NCBI GenBank assembly: GCA_013368445.1
Contig: JAACJO010000008.1
Location: 2,038,412 to 2,102,411, forward strand
Length of the DNA: 64,000 bases
DNA from: Leucocoprinus leucothites
Taxonomy: Eukaryota > Basidiomycota > Agaricomycetes > Agaricales > Agaricaceae
Direction: 5' to 3'
Shown here: positions 21,463-32,130 of the stretch, in pieces
How positions within the stretch are numbered: the stretch's first letter is position 1
How the letters are laid out: each line of letters starts with the position of its first letter
Made by a program: the position numbers and the translations under genes
Notes under the pieces: generated by a model
What the model was told of the DNA's origin: nothing
Databases searched by the model: none
Seen by the model: only the letters and a program-made list of their open reading frames with translations

Positions 21463-24112
21463 AACCTCGCAATGCATCTCGGTAACTACTGGTTAGGGAA
21501 TGGACAGGAGAATGCATTGGAATATGGCTGGGTCGGGGTGTTTGTACGTCCTTACCTCTGGGCCACCCCCAGTGATCCCCCTCTCACCATCTGCCGCTCT
21601 CCACGTGTACAAAGCTCATTACTCCTTTCATGAAGCTCTATTCGCTCTCAAGTTAACCTGTTTGATTTATGATATTAAATTCGATCGTACGTTTTTCTGC
21701 CAATCTCCGTGTTTCTCTGAGTCATGCACTAGTCTTTTAAAATCCTTCGCTGTGTTGACCCTTGTCTTTCCTCTCTTCAAAACGTAACACTAACATCTTC
21801 ATACCACTTAACTCACCGTGAATGCACAAGGAGACCTCATCAATATTCGAAGTATGTCAACGGTTTATTTAAGCGGAATATCCCTCCTTTTTATCAGTAT
21901 TCATATGACGTTAAGTTTGAGCATTTGAGATGCATGTGGGGTACTATTGGAAGTCTTATAAGCCACCCTAGGACGAGTTTGGCTTGGAGCATCTTCTATT
22001 ACGTTGGAATTGGGTCGGGCCCTTGAGTGCCAGGGTCAACAGTGTGATCTGGGCGGCGGTGGCGGCAGGTGATTGATGCTCGCCTTTGGTCATGCCAAGG
22101 TTGATTAATGATTGCTTGAGAAGATTGTGATGAGTTTACGGGACACGTGGGTGGATAGGTCTGGCATCTTACGTGCTCTTAACTCTTTTCTTTTCCCTCT
22201 ATCGTCTTCAATGGATCTTGTAGTACCCGTGGTCCGTGGATTGCCTTTTTGGTGGTTTTCGTAGATCCTCGAGAGGATGCCCAAAGATGTACCGGCATCA
22301 GTGTATACATTAGCTATTTATGGGCGGGCATGAACGTGGTTCTCCGCTCCTATCACGATGTTTACATCACTGCTCCTGGCACTAGAATTAGTCGGACTCT
22401 GGACTCAAAAGACAAAACAGCTATGCTTATTTATCGTGTTCGCCGTTCATTGGTTCTTAAGACTGTTGGCATCGACCGCCGTGGTCAAATTATCATTCCC
22501 ATTATTGGAGCGTCCTGACATTCACAGTCTAAGACTTATCGGATCCGCCCTCTTTTGTCGGGTACTGGTCTGAGTGAAACGATAGGGTTAATTTTGCGGG
22601 TGCTAAGTATTTTAGACTAGCTTCTGGCACCCTCTTGGCTCAACCACCGTGGCGATCAATCATGGATTCATGAATCGGTTTTGAGTGGGTGTTATTGGCA
22701 GAAAGTACGGAGCAGGCAAGCAAATATCGGTTCCAAATAATAAGTCGTGGTCCGATTGTGCTAATGCTCCAGAGACACCTCGGGCCCCGGGGCAATATGT
22801 ACCCAACTCAGATGTGGGGCAGGCAAAAAATGCGAAAAAAGCTCTTGGTTCCGAGCGATTCAGGGTCTGATTGCCTGAATGTTCCAGGGACGGTTCAAAG
22901 GAATAAGTACTTGACTGCAGCCTCAGCCGTAATGTGTTCGCTGGCAGGATGGACGTCCGGAACTTTGAACGCTCGCGGGGCATCCTACTCCGGCAGGCGC
23001 CGTTCTGCCACATGGTGCGGATGCAGAGAAACGCACCAGTGTCCGATTGATAATTATCTCAGATAGAGACTGCCGCCTGTCAGCAGGAGTAGTAAAATGA
23101 TTCTCATCAAGCGTTCAAAGCCTCGCAAAACATATCAGCGCATGGGCCATGTCGGCCAATGTTGAGCGCTCCCTGTACCCAGCTCACGATGATAGTAGGT
23201 TCCTCTGTCTCTATGAAATTACTGCTACATGCGTGTGAGGATGGTGCCGCCGCTGTAAGATGGAGGGATCGAAACTGCATGGTGTTCCCGGACGGCACCC
23301 CACGACTCCTTCTGCCGCTCGCTCCTTATTTACTTCCGAAGTTTTCATTCGCATTTATGATAGGCCTTCAGCTTTGTTTATTAGCACGTTAGAAGGATTT
23401 TGGGGGCCCGATGGAGCCCTCAACGGTTGACATTAAACTATATTTGATAGATTAGAAGGCATAGTTAGTGCCATTGTGCAGGGCCCTGGTGGCGATCGTA
23501 TAATGGCTTGGATTATGTTAGGCGGAGGTTTGGCCGAGGTCATCTGAGACAAAAATCGAGCTAGGTGCAGGCATTTCCTTGAGGATATTGTTTAAGTGTT
23601 ACGAAATTTCACTTCACCTCGCTCCAGAAGCATAATTTATGAGAGTGAGTACTGGGTTTATTCATTTTCTAAGAGATCTAGAAGCCCTCCTCCCGAGCGC
23701 TCGGTTGAACGCAGTTAACCCAGAGCGACTCACGTCCAACGCTTAGAATTCCGGGCCTGGCCATCATGCTCAAGCGTCATTCATCATGGATGCTCTCCTG
23801 CCAACCTTGCCATACTGTCAATGGTCCATTTGATTGTTCAACCCTGGAGGTTACACCATACTGACTTTTCTCAGGTGAGTGCCTGCCCAGCCATCTATGT
23901 GTTGACGTCTTTGCGACGACTCAGAATTATGATTCCTTCCAGTAAGCATTGGCGGAAATCAAAATTGGACAGCACGTATAGTTCCATTTTCAATTTCGGC
24001 TGAAAAGCATTCCAGAAGTCATGCTAGGCTTAAAACAGAAATACGGCAGTCATGTCATCGTTCGCCTATTGAGTGCTAGGAATTTGAGCTAAAATTAGGG
24101 CCACAACAATGA
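21463..24112. repeat. long non-coding spacer between relic and type 2 lectin gene, unit 3
   Basis: Homologous to 11491-14301. No conserved coding frame. The same imperfect internal direct repeat is present (about 22738 and about 22857). Confidence 0.65.
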
Positions 24113-24119
24113 TATAAAA
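24113..24119 (+). promoter_or_regulatory. TATA box of lectin-like gene 5
   Basis: TATAAAA lies 80 nt before the ATG at 24193, the same spacing as at 14302. Confidence 0.72.
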
Positions 24120-24192
24120 GCCCTTGAAGGTCGTGCAAGAAATACAACAGCTCGAAGCTCCTCTACATCTCCTCAAATCATCTCGCTACAGC

Positions 24193-24827
24193 ATGCTCTA
24201 TAACACCGTGCGTTTGCTGAAAGCGTCTTGCGATAACTATTGCAGACCACTCACCTCTACTACTAGATCTTCACGGCCACCCTCCTGGCTGTCGCCATGG
24301 CCCAAGGCCCTCGTACTTGCTACCAAGGCGCTGCCGGGTCTGCCAGGCCTGCCTCTGACTGCATCTCATTTATCGACACCTTTTGCAATGACGCTTCTAT
24401 GGGCCAAACCCCTGTAGGCGGGATTTTCAGAATCGGATGTATGACAATAAGCTGACTATTGCTGTAGGTTTCAATTGGTGACTCTACAGGCCGCTGCTTC
24501 AATTTGCCTGGCGGAGACAGATGTACGTAGAGTTAATCTCTTTCTTGAATCCGATATCCAGGGGCTCATGAACCTGAATAGGTGACTTCATCGCGCTCAA
24601 CACTTACATGGACGGCGTTTCTCCTAATAACGCCAACTGTAAGAACATCTTGAATGATATTGCTAACCGCTGCCCATACGTAAGCGAGACTTTCATTAAA
24701 TCGATAGTGTTGTGTCTGATCAAAATATCTGTAGGGCGGATTTGGCCAGTTCAACCCCAATTCGTATACATTCACTGTTGACCGCAACCATGGAGCCTGT
24801 AGCCGCAATGTTCAGCCTGGGTCTTAG
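24193..24827 (+). CDS. small secreted 8-Cys lectin-like protein (GBP Y3-like), type 2
   Basis: There are five exons: 24193-24207, 24267-24413, 24468-24522, 24582-24679 and 24735-24827, giving 135 aa. The signal peptide, eight cysteines, GRCFNLPGGDRCD and DRNHGAC are as in its paralogues. The stop is TAG instead of TAA. The frame is intact with a canonical type 2 promoter. The closest relatives are the genes at 5532 and 14382. Confidence 0.75.
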
Positions 24828-25321
24828 GCTGTGCGCCTGTGAGCAGTTCCACCGCTTGGCCCAAAGGGGTTTTTTTTTTTAAATCTACGCTTTGGTTTGG
24901 AGAATAGTCGATGTAACCCAGAATGAACTACTTGCAGTTATCATTGACCTATAAAACGCCTTTATCATCGTTTTGAGAAACTTACCTTGCGAAGTAGCCT
25001 GCGCCTCAGAGGAAAAATTAAAGCCAAAATTAAGTGAATAGCCTACAAGATCATGATCAAGTTGTATCCCGAAGCCTTTCGAGCCTGAGTTTCCTCTTGC
25101 CAACCTCTTAACTGTGATGTCGAAGAGCGCGAAATGCACTGGTTGAGTCTGATAACGAGAGACAACAAACAAGAGGGCCCTCAGGTCGTTCAAGAAGATA
25201 TTGTTGATTCCTGTTCATCTGATCGGGATATGGGAAATGATCGATGATTACAACTACCTTTTAAGTAACATAGTACCGATCACTTCCTTATCCATCTCAT
25301 CTCCAGTCAGTTCGTCCCACC
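24828..25321. repeat. spacer between lectin gene and aldo/keto reductase, unit 3
   Basis: Homologous to 15015-15463. Contains a run of ten T at about 24871-24880 and the 5' flank of the AKR gene. No gene is seen. Confidence 0.55.
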
Positions 25322-26406
25322 ATGTCAATTCATTCATTTCAGCTCCTTGATGGCACTTCGATCCCATGGCTCTCCTGGGGCAGTGGTACAGGAGTTAACG
25401 GGAGTGAAGATGCCATAGAAAAAGGGAAGCTTGCTATCCAGAGCGGTATAAATCACATTCTGCTCAGCTTTATAAAACCGAACGAGAGACTGGAGAGTCC
25501 ATCAAGCGCGCAGGGCTCTCAAAGGATCATGTTTATGTGACGTCAAAACGTAAGTCTACCCGAAATGTGATGATAGGCGCTTAATAACCTTGATTCGTTC
25601 AACCAGTTTCCTGGGACACTGATGATCAGCCTCTTTCTCTGGATGAGGTCCAGGCTCGTGTTGAGGGATCCTTGCAGAGGCTTGGATTTATGCCTGACCT
25701 CTTCCTGATTCATAATCCATTCATAGCGGCGCCGGGAGAGTTAAAGCGGATGTGGGAGATCCTGGAGGGTCTCAAAGACGAAGGAAAGCTCAAAAGCATC
25801 GGTGTTAGCAATTTCCGGCCCCAGGACTTAGAGGCAGTTCTCGACGGCGCAAAACATAAACCAGTTGCAAATCAAGTATGTATCCAATGTCTATGTCTCT
25901 GTCGCCCTGGTTTGATTTGTGAAACCAACCAGCTCGAGTTTCATCCATACGTTCTTGCGCATCTTGAACCTGTCCTCGAACTTCAAAAGAAACACGGCAT
26001 CATCACCCAGTCATATGGAACCCTTACACCACTCCTCCGACATCCGACCGGTGGTCCACTGAAGCCCATACTAGCTGATATAGCGGCTAGACTCTCTAAG
26101 GAGACAGGAAAGCCAATCGATGAAGCCACCGTACTCCTGCTGTGGGCTCGTGCAAAAGGTGTTGTCGTAGTAAGTACGAGTGGAAATCTGCAGCGACTTC
26201 AGTGGCTTGGCGAAGTGGCCAAATCCCCGCTATTGCTTACAGAAGCTGATGTTGAGATGATCACGAACACTGGGAAAACAATTCATTTTCGAAATTATGT
26301 GAGTCTTCCCACCTGTATACAGGGAATGAACAGCAGCCTCTGATTCCAGCCTCAGTCAGAGCACATGGAGAAGGAGTTCCCACTCCCAAACCTCCCTAGC
26401 CAATGA
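25322..26406 (+). pseudogene. aldo/keto reductase, full-length but with a 4-bp frameshift (copy 3)
   Basis: Exons are 25322-25549, 25607-25875, 25933-26298 and 26356-26406. The family is an NADPH-dependent aldo/keto reductase: LDGTSIPW, TSKLSW with the catalytic Lys, LFLIHNPF with the catalytic His, GKLKSIGVSNF, NQLEFHPY, and a C-terminal tail EKEFPLPNLPSQ. Compared with the copy at 15464, four bases (gaca) are missing after GINHI at about 25460. This removes the catalytic Asp of the DTA motif and shifts the frame to a stop at 25538-25540. Restoring four bases makes the summed exon length exactly divisible by three, which supports a true gene that has been broken (or a sequencing error). Confidence 0.85.
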
Positions 26407-26521
26407 AATCTGACCGTCGTGATTCGTTAGGAATGTCAAGACTAGTCTGAGAAGCCCTCCATTAAGAAGAGAATATTATGTACTTGTTATGTACTTGAGC
26501 TTGAATGCTATGTCGTCCGTG

Positions 26522-29031
26522 TCATTCAGCTTTGTTTAGCTCTCTAGACTCGGACCTTTCTATGTTCTTGCCGCCAATACGATGTTTCTCTTTGTCGGTA
26601 GTGCTCTTGACTTTCGCTTCTTGCTTCAGTTTGTCTTCATCGTCCCTCGTCAAGTTCTTGTGCTTGATCATCAGAATGCTGGTCACCGTCGCTACAGCTG
26701 ACAAACTTGCATTCAGGATGAATACACGTCGGAAACCTTGCGTGTAACCGCGTTCGAGGATTGATGTTGCTTGTTCAATAGAAAGACCGACTGATGGTGG
26801 GTTTGATAGGAGGGATGGGTCGTCTATGACTCTTCTGATGACATCTTCGGGCAAGGAAAGAACCTCCATTGAGGACCGGAGCGTGTTGTTTCTAGAGAGG
26901 GTATTATTTTTCTGATTAACTGATCAATGTCTCGGAGCGGTATTGATTGACAACGCACATCAAGGTAGCGCCAATTGCCAAAGCGAAAGTACCGCCGAGC
27001 ATCCTTACGAACTGATATAATCTCAGCGCAAGCTATTCATCTCAAATTAACAAACGCGCACATTTCTGAATGCGGTCACCACCGACATGTCCTTCCGCGG
27101 GACGCTGGCTTGTGCAGCAACAGTGGTGGTTTGGAGCGTCTTGGCCTAGTCAGCATAGGCAGAGCAAGGAAATGAAAGTGGAAACTGACCTGACCGGAGC
27201 CGAGACCGGATAGAAGCATAAACACTACCATGACACCTTGATGCGTGTGAGGTGTGATTGTTGAGATCAGCCCACACGCAATTGACCAGATAGCAAATCC
27301 AGAATGCACGATAGCCTTTCAGGGTATAAGCGAAGGCTTGAAACGGTACGGATGTATGGATTCCTCACTCGATATCGACCAGTCTTGCTAACGATCATTC
27401 CCTTCAGTATCGTAGAAGTTTGCCTGAGTGAGTCGTACCAAGAAACTGGAAAGAACATTTTACTCACAGCTACCCAGCTGACGACCATCTGTCCCGCGAG
27501 CACTGGGATCAGAAACGTCCCAGCATGAATCGGCGAATAGTTTAGTGTAACCTGAAAGAATTGAGGGAGGTAATACATTGCTGAAAATTGGATAAGGCCG
27601 CTGGATCGAATCTCTCAATTGAGTCAAGGGGTCATGACCTAGCTGAGGCAGCTGAAAATACCCACTTGATGAACATCGTGATATACACGCCGCAGACGGT
27701 TGAATGCTTAAATATCCGCACTACATCATTGTCAGGGCTACTGGGAAGCAAGTCAAGGTCTTGGAGGACATACGTGGGACGATAGGTAACCTTGCGCCTT
27801 TCCATTCCCAGATGATAAAAGTCATCCAAGCGAAGAATCCACTAATGAGAGGGCCAAGAACCACGGCTGACTTCCAAGGAAATGTGACGCCCCCCTACAA
27901 AGGACGAAAAAGAATACATGTCGGCTAACAACGCAGTCCCAGAGCCATGGTCATACACACCCAGATGAGGGGAAGGATGATGAGTGTACATGCGAGAAGC
28001 GTTAAAACGGAACCGACGTAATCGACAACGAGTAATTTTCTATCATCAATAAGTCGCTCATTAGTATGGCCATCCCTCGGAAACCAACGGGCCTCAGTGA
28101 TGAACCTACTTCCTGATATCTCCATGAACTGGTTTAAGAGGAAGGACAAAGTTGACGACAACAATAGCACATAAAGCGATAGGAACGTTTATCCAAAAGA
28201 CCCACTATACAGCAGCCGGTGAGAAGCCATTAGAAGAGGCAAATTTTTGTAAGGGTCCTGACGTACCCGCCAGCTTGCCTTCTGCGCTAATCCGCCGCCT
28301 AGGAGCGGTCCTACTGCATATCCAAGCATGACAACAGCGCCAATTATTCCCTGATATTTTCCCCTTATAAGTCGGGTTTTGCAGTGATAAAGTGCGCATG
28401 AGGATGGCAGTACCGAAAGAACATGAACCGAAAACGCACCTATCGCGAAGGCTGACTATATCCGACACGATAATTTGGGCCATACTCAAAATAGCTCCTA
28501 GGAAGCAAATTTTAGATACCCTTAGCATCATTTGTGTTTATTACCGTACTCACCTCCTCCCGCGCCCGCAACTCCACGAAGTACGATCAGCTGCACAATG
28601 GTTTTGGAGAACCCGGCCGCTAAGTTTCCTATCATGAAAATCAACATCGCCGTCGTCAGTGTCGCTTTCCTCCCGAAGATATCGCTGAATCTTCCATAAA
28701 GCGGTTGAAAGCTCGTGGACGTGAGCAGGTAGGCGGATGGCACCCATGATGAGACTGAGCCTGCATTGAATGAGGCTGATATTGTAGGGAGGGCGGTAGC
28801 AACTGTTACAGAGTCTAGTTGGGATACAATGATGCAGAGGCTGAGGCCCATGAAGCACGTGAGGATTTTTCTAAATGGTAGGAGGTTCGTCTGATCGGTG
28901 AGCTGTACTTCGTTTCGTTCGACATTCTGGGTCCTTGCATGGGGAGTGTCGCCAGTCGTGGTCGTGGTCGTAGCGCTGCTAGCTGGGTTATCCTGAGCGA
29001 GTGGTTCTCGGTTAGAGTGTGCCCGCGGCAT
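26522..29031 (-). CDS. MFS transporter, DHA2 (14-TM drug:H+ antiporter) type
   Basis: A multi-exon minus-strand gene for a plasma-membrane exporter of toxic compounds or metabolites. The N-terminus is hydrophilic. Next come SVTVATALPTIS, the W-x-x-x-A-Y-L-L motif and motif A (GRFSDIFGRK). Then follow SMAQIIVSDIVSLRDR and, across an intron, GIIGAVVMLGYAVGPLLGGG with ASWRWVFWINVPIA, the usual DHA2 landmarks. Later exons give CGVYITMFIK, YYLPQFFQVTLNYSPIHAG, ILKGMIVSKTGRYR and a last membrane segment with a charged Lys-rich tail. The stop is at 26522-26524. The start is the ATG at 29031; an in-frame ATG at 29052 is an alternative. I did not resolve every intron. The substrate cannot be told from sequence. 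Confidence 0.85.
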
Positions 29032-29449
29032 TCTATTAAGCCGACATTTCATTTTTTGTGGGGTGATTTATATGCAGGGACAAAAATAAATGATTGGATA
29101 CGTCGCCAACGACTCCCACGATTGTAGAAGGGTAGAACCAGCAGCCACTCGAGTGGTTTTGGGGAAATCGGAAGCGAGTGGATAGGCATCTATGGGGTGA
29201 GTTTGGGAATAAGAATAGAGTTATCATATTTAGAAGTTCTCTCATTCGCCTCAGGGCCCCAAAATGTGAAATTCAGCTGTATTATTCCCTCGTTCTAGTC
29301 GTTCTTCGGGCTACTCAGTGTTGACATGCGAAAGAAAATCCCCGAATAAATAAATTTAGCATTCAGGTCTCAATTGATTCAACGCACGTACATCAAGGAT
29401 CAATTTAGAACGTAACAGATAAGCTGGAGACTGCGATAATTATTCCATC
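29032..29449. other. intergenic, promoter of the MFS gene
   Basis: This stretch lies between two minus-strand genes. No gene and no clear TATA box are seen. Confidence 0.4.
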
Positions 29450-31843
29450 TTAGGAAGATTCCTCAGCATGTTGGCTGGCTAGAGCAACCAACGGTATAGA
29501 GTAGCGATGGACAACGTTGGGGTGATCTTCGAGTTCTGGTCCTAGGTATGCATTAGCACACCGCGTCTCCTTGAGATGCTTCATTTCATTATGTATAATC
29601 TCTCGGCAGAAGAGGTCAAGATCGAGATCGTTCTAATCAATGAGAGCTCATTAGCGTGGGGATAGGATTCGCAAAAATAGTCGACGTCATACCTCGTCAT
29701 ATCCGAATGGTTGTTCTATTTCCTCGCCAGCTGCAACGAAGCCTAGATAAATAAACGCTGCAATTGCTACTCCGGGGATAGTGAACCATCCGAAGCCATC
29801 CACCAGTTGGAACGGGAGGAAGAAAAGGTATATCCACACGGTGCTTGAGCTAGTTGAGCTTATAGGATAACAGTGGGGGTAATCAAGGACTCACTGTCTA
29901 TGAAGTCACGTCGTAAGAATCGCCAGTCAGATGATGTGATCAAGAGTGATATCAGAAGTGTTGGTGGCTCACCGGATGTGAACGGAGTAAACGCTAGGAG
30001 AGAGGATAGAATATGAGCTGCGAGATAAGGTTAGTGAGGTAAAGAAACATACAAGGGTAAAGGGGTTGTGAGGATTCGTTCAAGGGCTACTCGGGTATCA
30101 GAGTCAGTATTCATACGTTCGTCGTGGACGCAAAGTGCGGCACTGACTAGTAAGATTATCTTCCATTGCAGCTAGGGCGCCGATCATCTGTCCCATACTT
30201 GCCCCTACCATTTCGTGTCAGCGCCGATCACCATCAGTGACTCAGATCATTAGAGGACGAACATACCTGGAACGGTGCCTCTGTCTTCCAGTACACTAAA
30301 CCAATCGCTGATATGCCGCAGAATCTCGACGGGAAGGTTCTGCCCGCCACTGACAGCTAGCGGCCTATGTTTTGTATGAAGAGTCGAGTAGACAGGGCCT
30401 TGCCATGAGCGGTGGGAATGTCGGTGTGCACGCGGATCATTGGGGTTCTGGTCGCCTTCCTAAAGAATTTCATCATGAGAGAAGGTAGCGGGGCTGCCGT
30501 ACTAAGACATACCAAGAAAGAATGACGCTTGCTTGTCGAGAAAAAGCTGCGTACAGCATCCAAAACACCCGAGAAGGGTATGAGGTCTCCTGATACCTTG
30601 GAAAGCAAAGACGTGTCACTCGGTGGCTGGGTTGAAGCAAGGAGTGGGAGATGGCCGTCATTGCTTGAAGATGCCGAAGAATTTGATAGAGATCTCTGAG
30701 TGCGGGGCCGTGGATGAAGATGAGAGGGATCAAAGGTCCCGTATGAGTTGATGGACGGAATCACTGGATCTTTGAAATGGATATGGGAGATCGAAGTTGG
30801 AGACAAGATTTCGGTCGACGTGGCGATAGGTTCCGGTGCTGGTTCCGTCCGACGCTTAAGGGCGGGGCGTGGCTGTCGTGCAGCTGCATCTTTTGTCGTA
30901 AAATTCCGATAATCTGTAGTGAGATGCTCGTGCTGGAGTACAACCAAGTTGATGAATTGATGCATAAATATTTTTAAGAGGAATGAACACGCACATCATG
31001 GAGAGGCTTGACAAGATGATACAGGTCCTGGTAGTAGATACCGAGCTCGCCACGAACATGGTGCTTCAGAGCTACCGCAAAGCTTGGGGTGAGTCAGACA
31101 ATGACTAAACTGGGCAAGAATGGGATATTCAGCGGGCGCACCCTTCAACGAGCTCCAGGGCCATCTTTTTCTCGGCCATCACCCTCTTCATTTCTCCAAC
31201 AGAGCGCTTTGAGGGGGCAGACCCGGCCTCCCCAACCACTTGGGGTGTCAGACGAGGCGGTACATGGAACCAGATGAGCCTCCCTATTGTGCGAACATTC
31301 CTGACCACTTCAGACCAACAGGTTCTGCCCATCCAATATCTATCATACCCGCTGCTAGCACGGTAAGATATAACGAAGCCGATTACCACTCCTAGACAGA
31401 TGGTAGGTATTGGTAAGTCTCTCTTGGTAAACCTGCAATTTCTTCATACCAAGTACGGTGAGCATAACGGAGGGTATTTTTAGATCTACGAAGCCCCGCA
31501 TCGTCAATGTCACGATCACTGTCAACGCGTCGAGCACGATGATCGATCGATCGGTGCAAGTCAGCGCGAACCACTGGTGACGAAAATGGAAGCACATACC
31601 AGCCGCAAACGCCGTGTGTAAGAGAACAGCTGGCCATATCCTCCATATCTAGCTTTGGTTGAGCATTCGTCATTTAAACTAGAGATTATAGAGCTTGCTC
31701 ACAACGGACCCACGGCCGAAAGTCCAAGTGAGCAGGGAATGCCGAGGTATCACTGGGACGGCAGAGTTCGGCTGAAATGCAGGTAGGAGGTTGTGATATC
31801 CCGTTGACGAACGACGATTTCCAAGAGGATTTTGCGTGGGCAT
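29450..31843 (-). CDS. bestrophin-like (UPF0187) anion channel family membrane protein
   Basis: Twelve exons (minus order): 31703-31843, 31600-31648, 31450-31518, 31142-31391, 30995-31082, 30513-30932, 30267-30459, 30148-30204, 30053-30086, 29973-30017, 29693-29843 and 29450-29632. Together they encode 559 aa. Family landmarks are SLLTWTFGRGSVIWRIWPAV, IPSVMLTVLGVVIGFVISYR, ASSGYDRYWMGR, LVEILRH-like NLPVEILRHISDW, LERILTTPLPFSYS and FIYLGFVAAGEEIEQPFGYD, ending in NDLDLDLFC. Fungal members are predicted chloride/bicarbonate channels of the plasma or internal membranes. A Ser/Pro/Arg-rich insert of about 100 residues (about 212-312) interrupts the cytosolic part. Exon 2's donor and the acceptor at 31519 were chosen because they restore the family sequence; a read-through frame also exists. 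Confidence 0.88.
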
Positions 31844-32130
31844 GACACGAATGTTATAAGAAAGAGAGGCGAAAGTTGGCTCAGAGTGTTTGTGCTAGGC
31901 GCTGACGCTGGCGTGGCAGGGAGGAAAAGCTGTTCCAAGTCCGAAGAATTAGGAACGCTTAAGCTCAAACACGACCCTGAGTTAATGGGAACATTCACAC
32001 GTGATGAAGATCTTTCCAAGATTATCAATCGTGAGCACTTGAGTATCAACCATACTGCTAAGATGCGGGGGTATTTGCTTTATCACCTGGCATCACTATT
32101 CACGAGGAGAAGCCGTGCTTTAGTGCTTTT

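Larger units (their letters stand above)
15871..25722. repeat. large tandem unit 3 (about 9.85 kb)
   Basis: Same order as 6657-15870: Cdh1 fragment, spacer, type 1 lectin gene, Cdh1 relic, spacer, type 2 lectin gene, aldo/keto reductase. The right limit is set at the point in AKR exon 2 that corresponds to the breakpoint at 15870; beyond it the AKR gene continues to its natural end. Confidence 0.82.

Noticed and set aside
22660..23013. Minus-strand 117-residue frame in the unit 3 spacer
   Set aside because: The frame is not conserved at the homologous position in unit 2 (about 12700-13050).
31519..31599. Reading through as coding in the bestrophin-like gene
   Set aside because: The frame is open, but splicing it out restores the expected membrane segment (AAVIVTLTM) and gives an overall length divisible by three.
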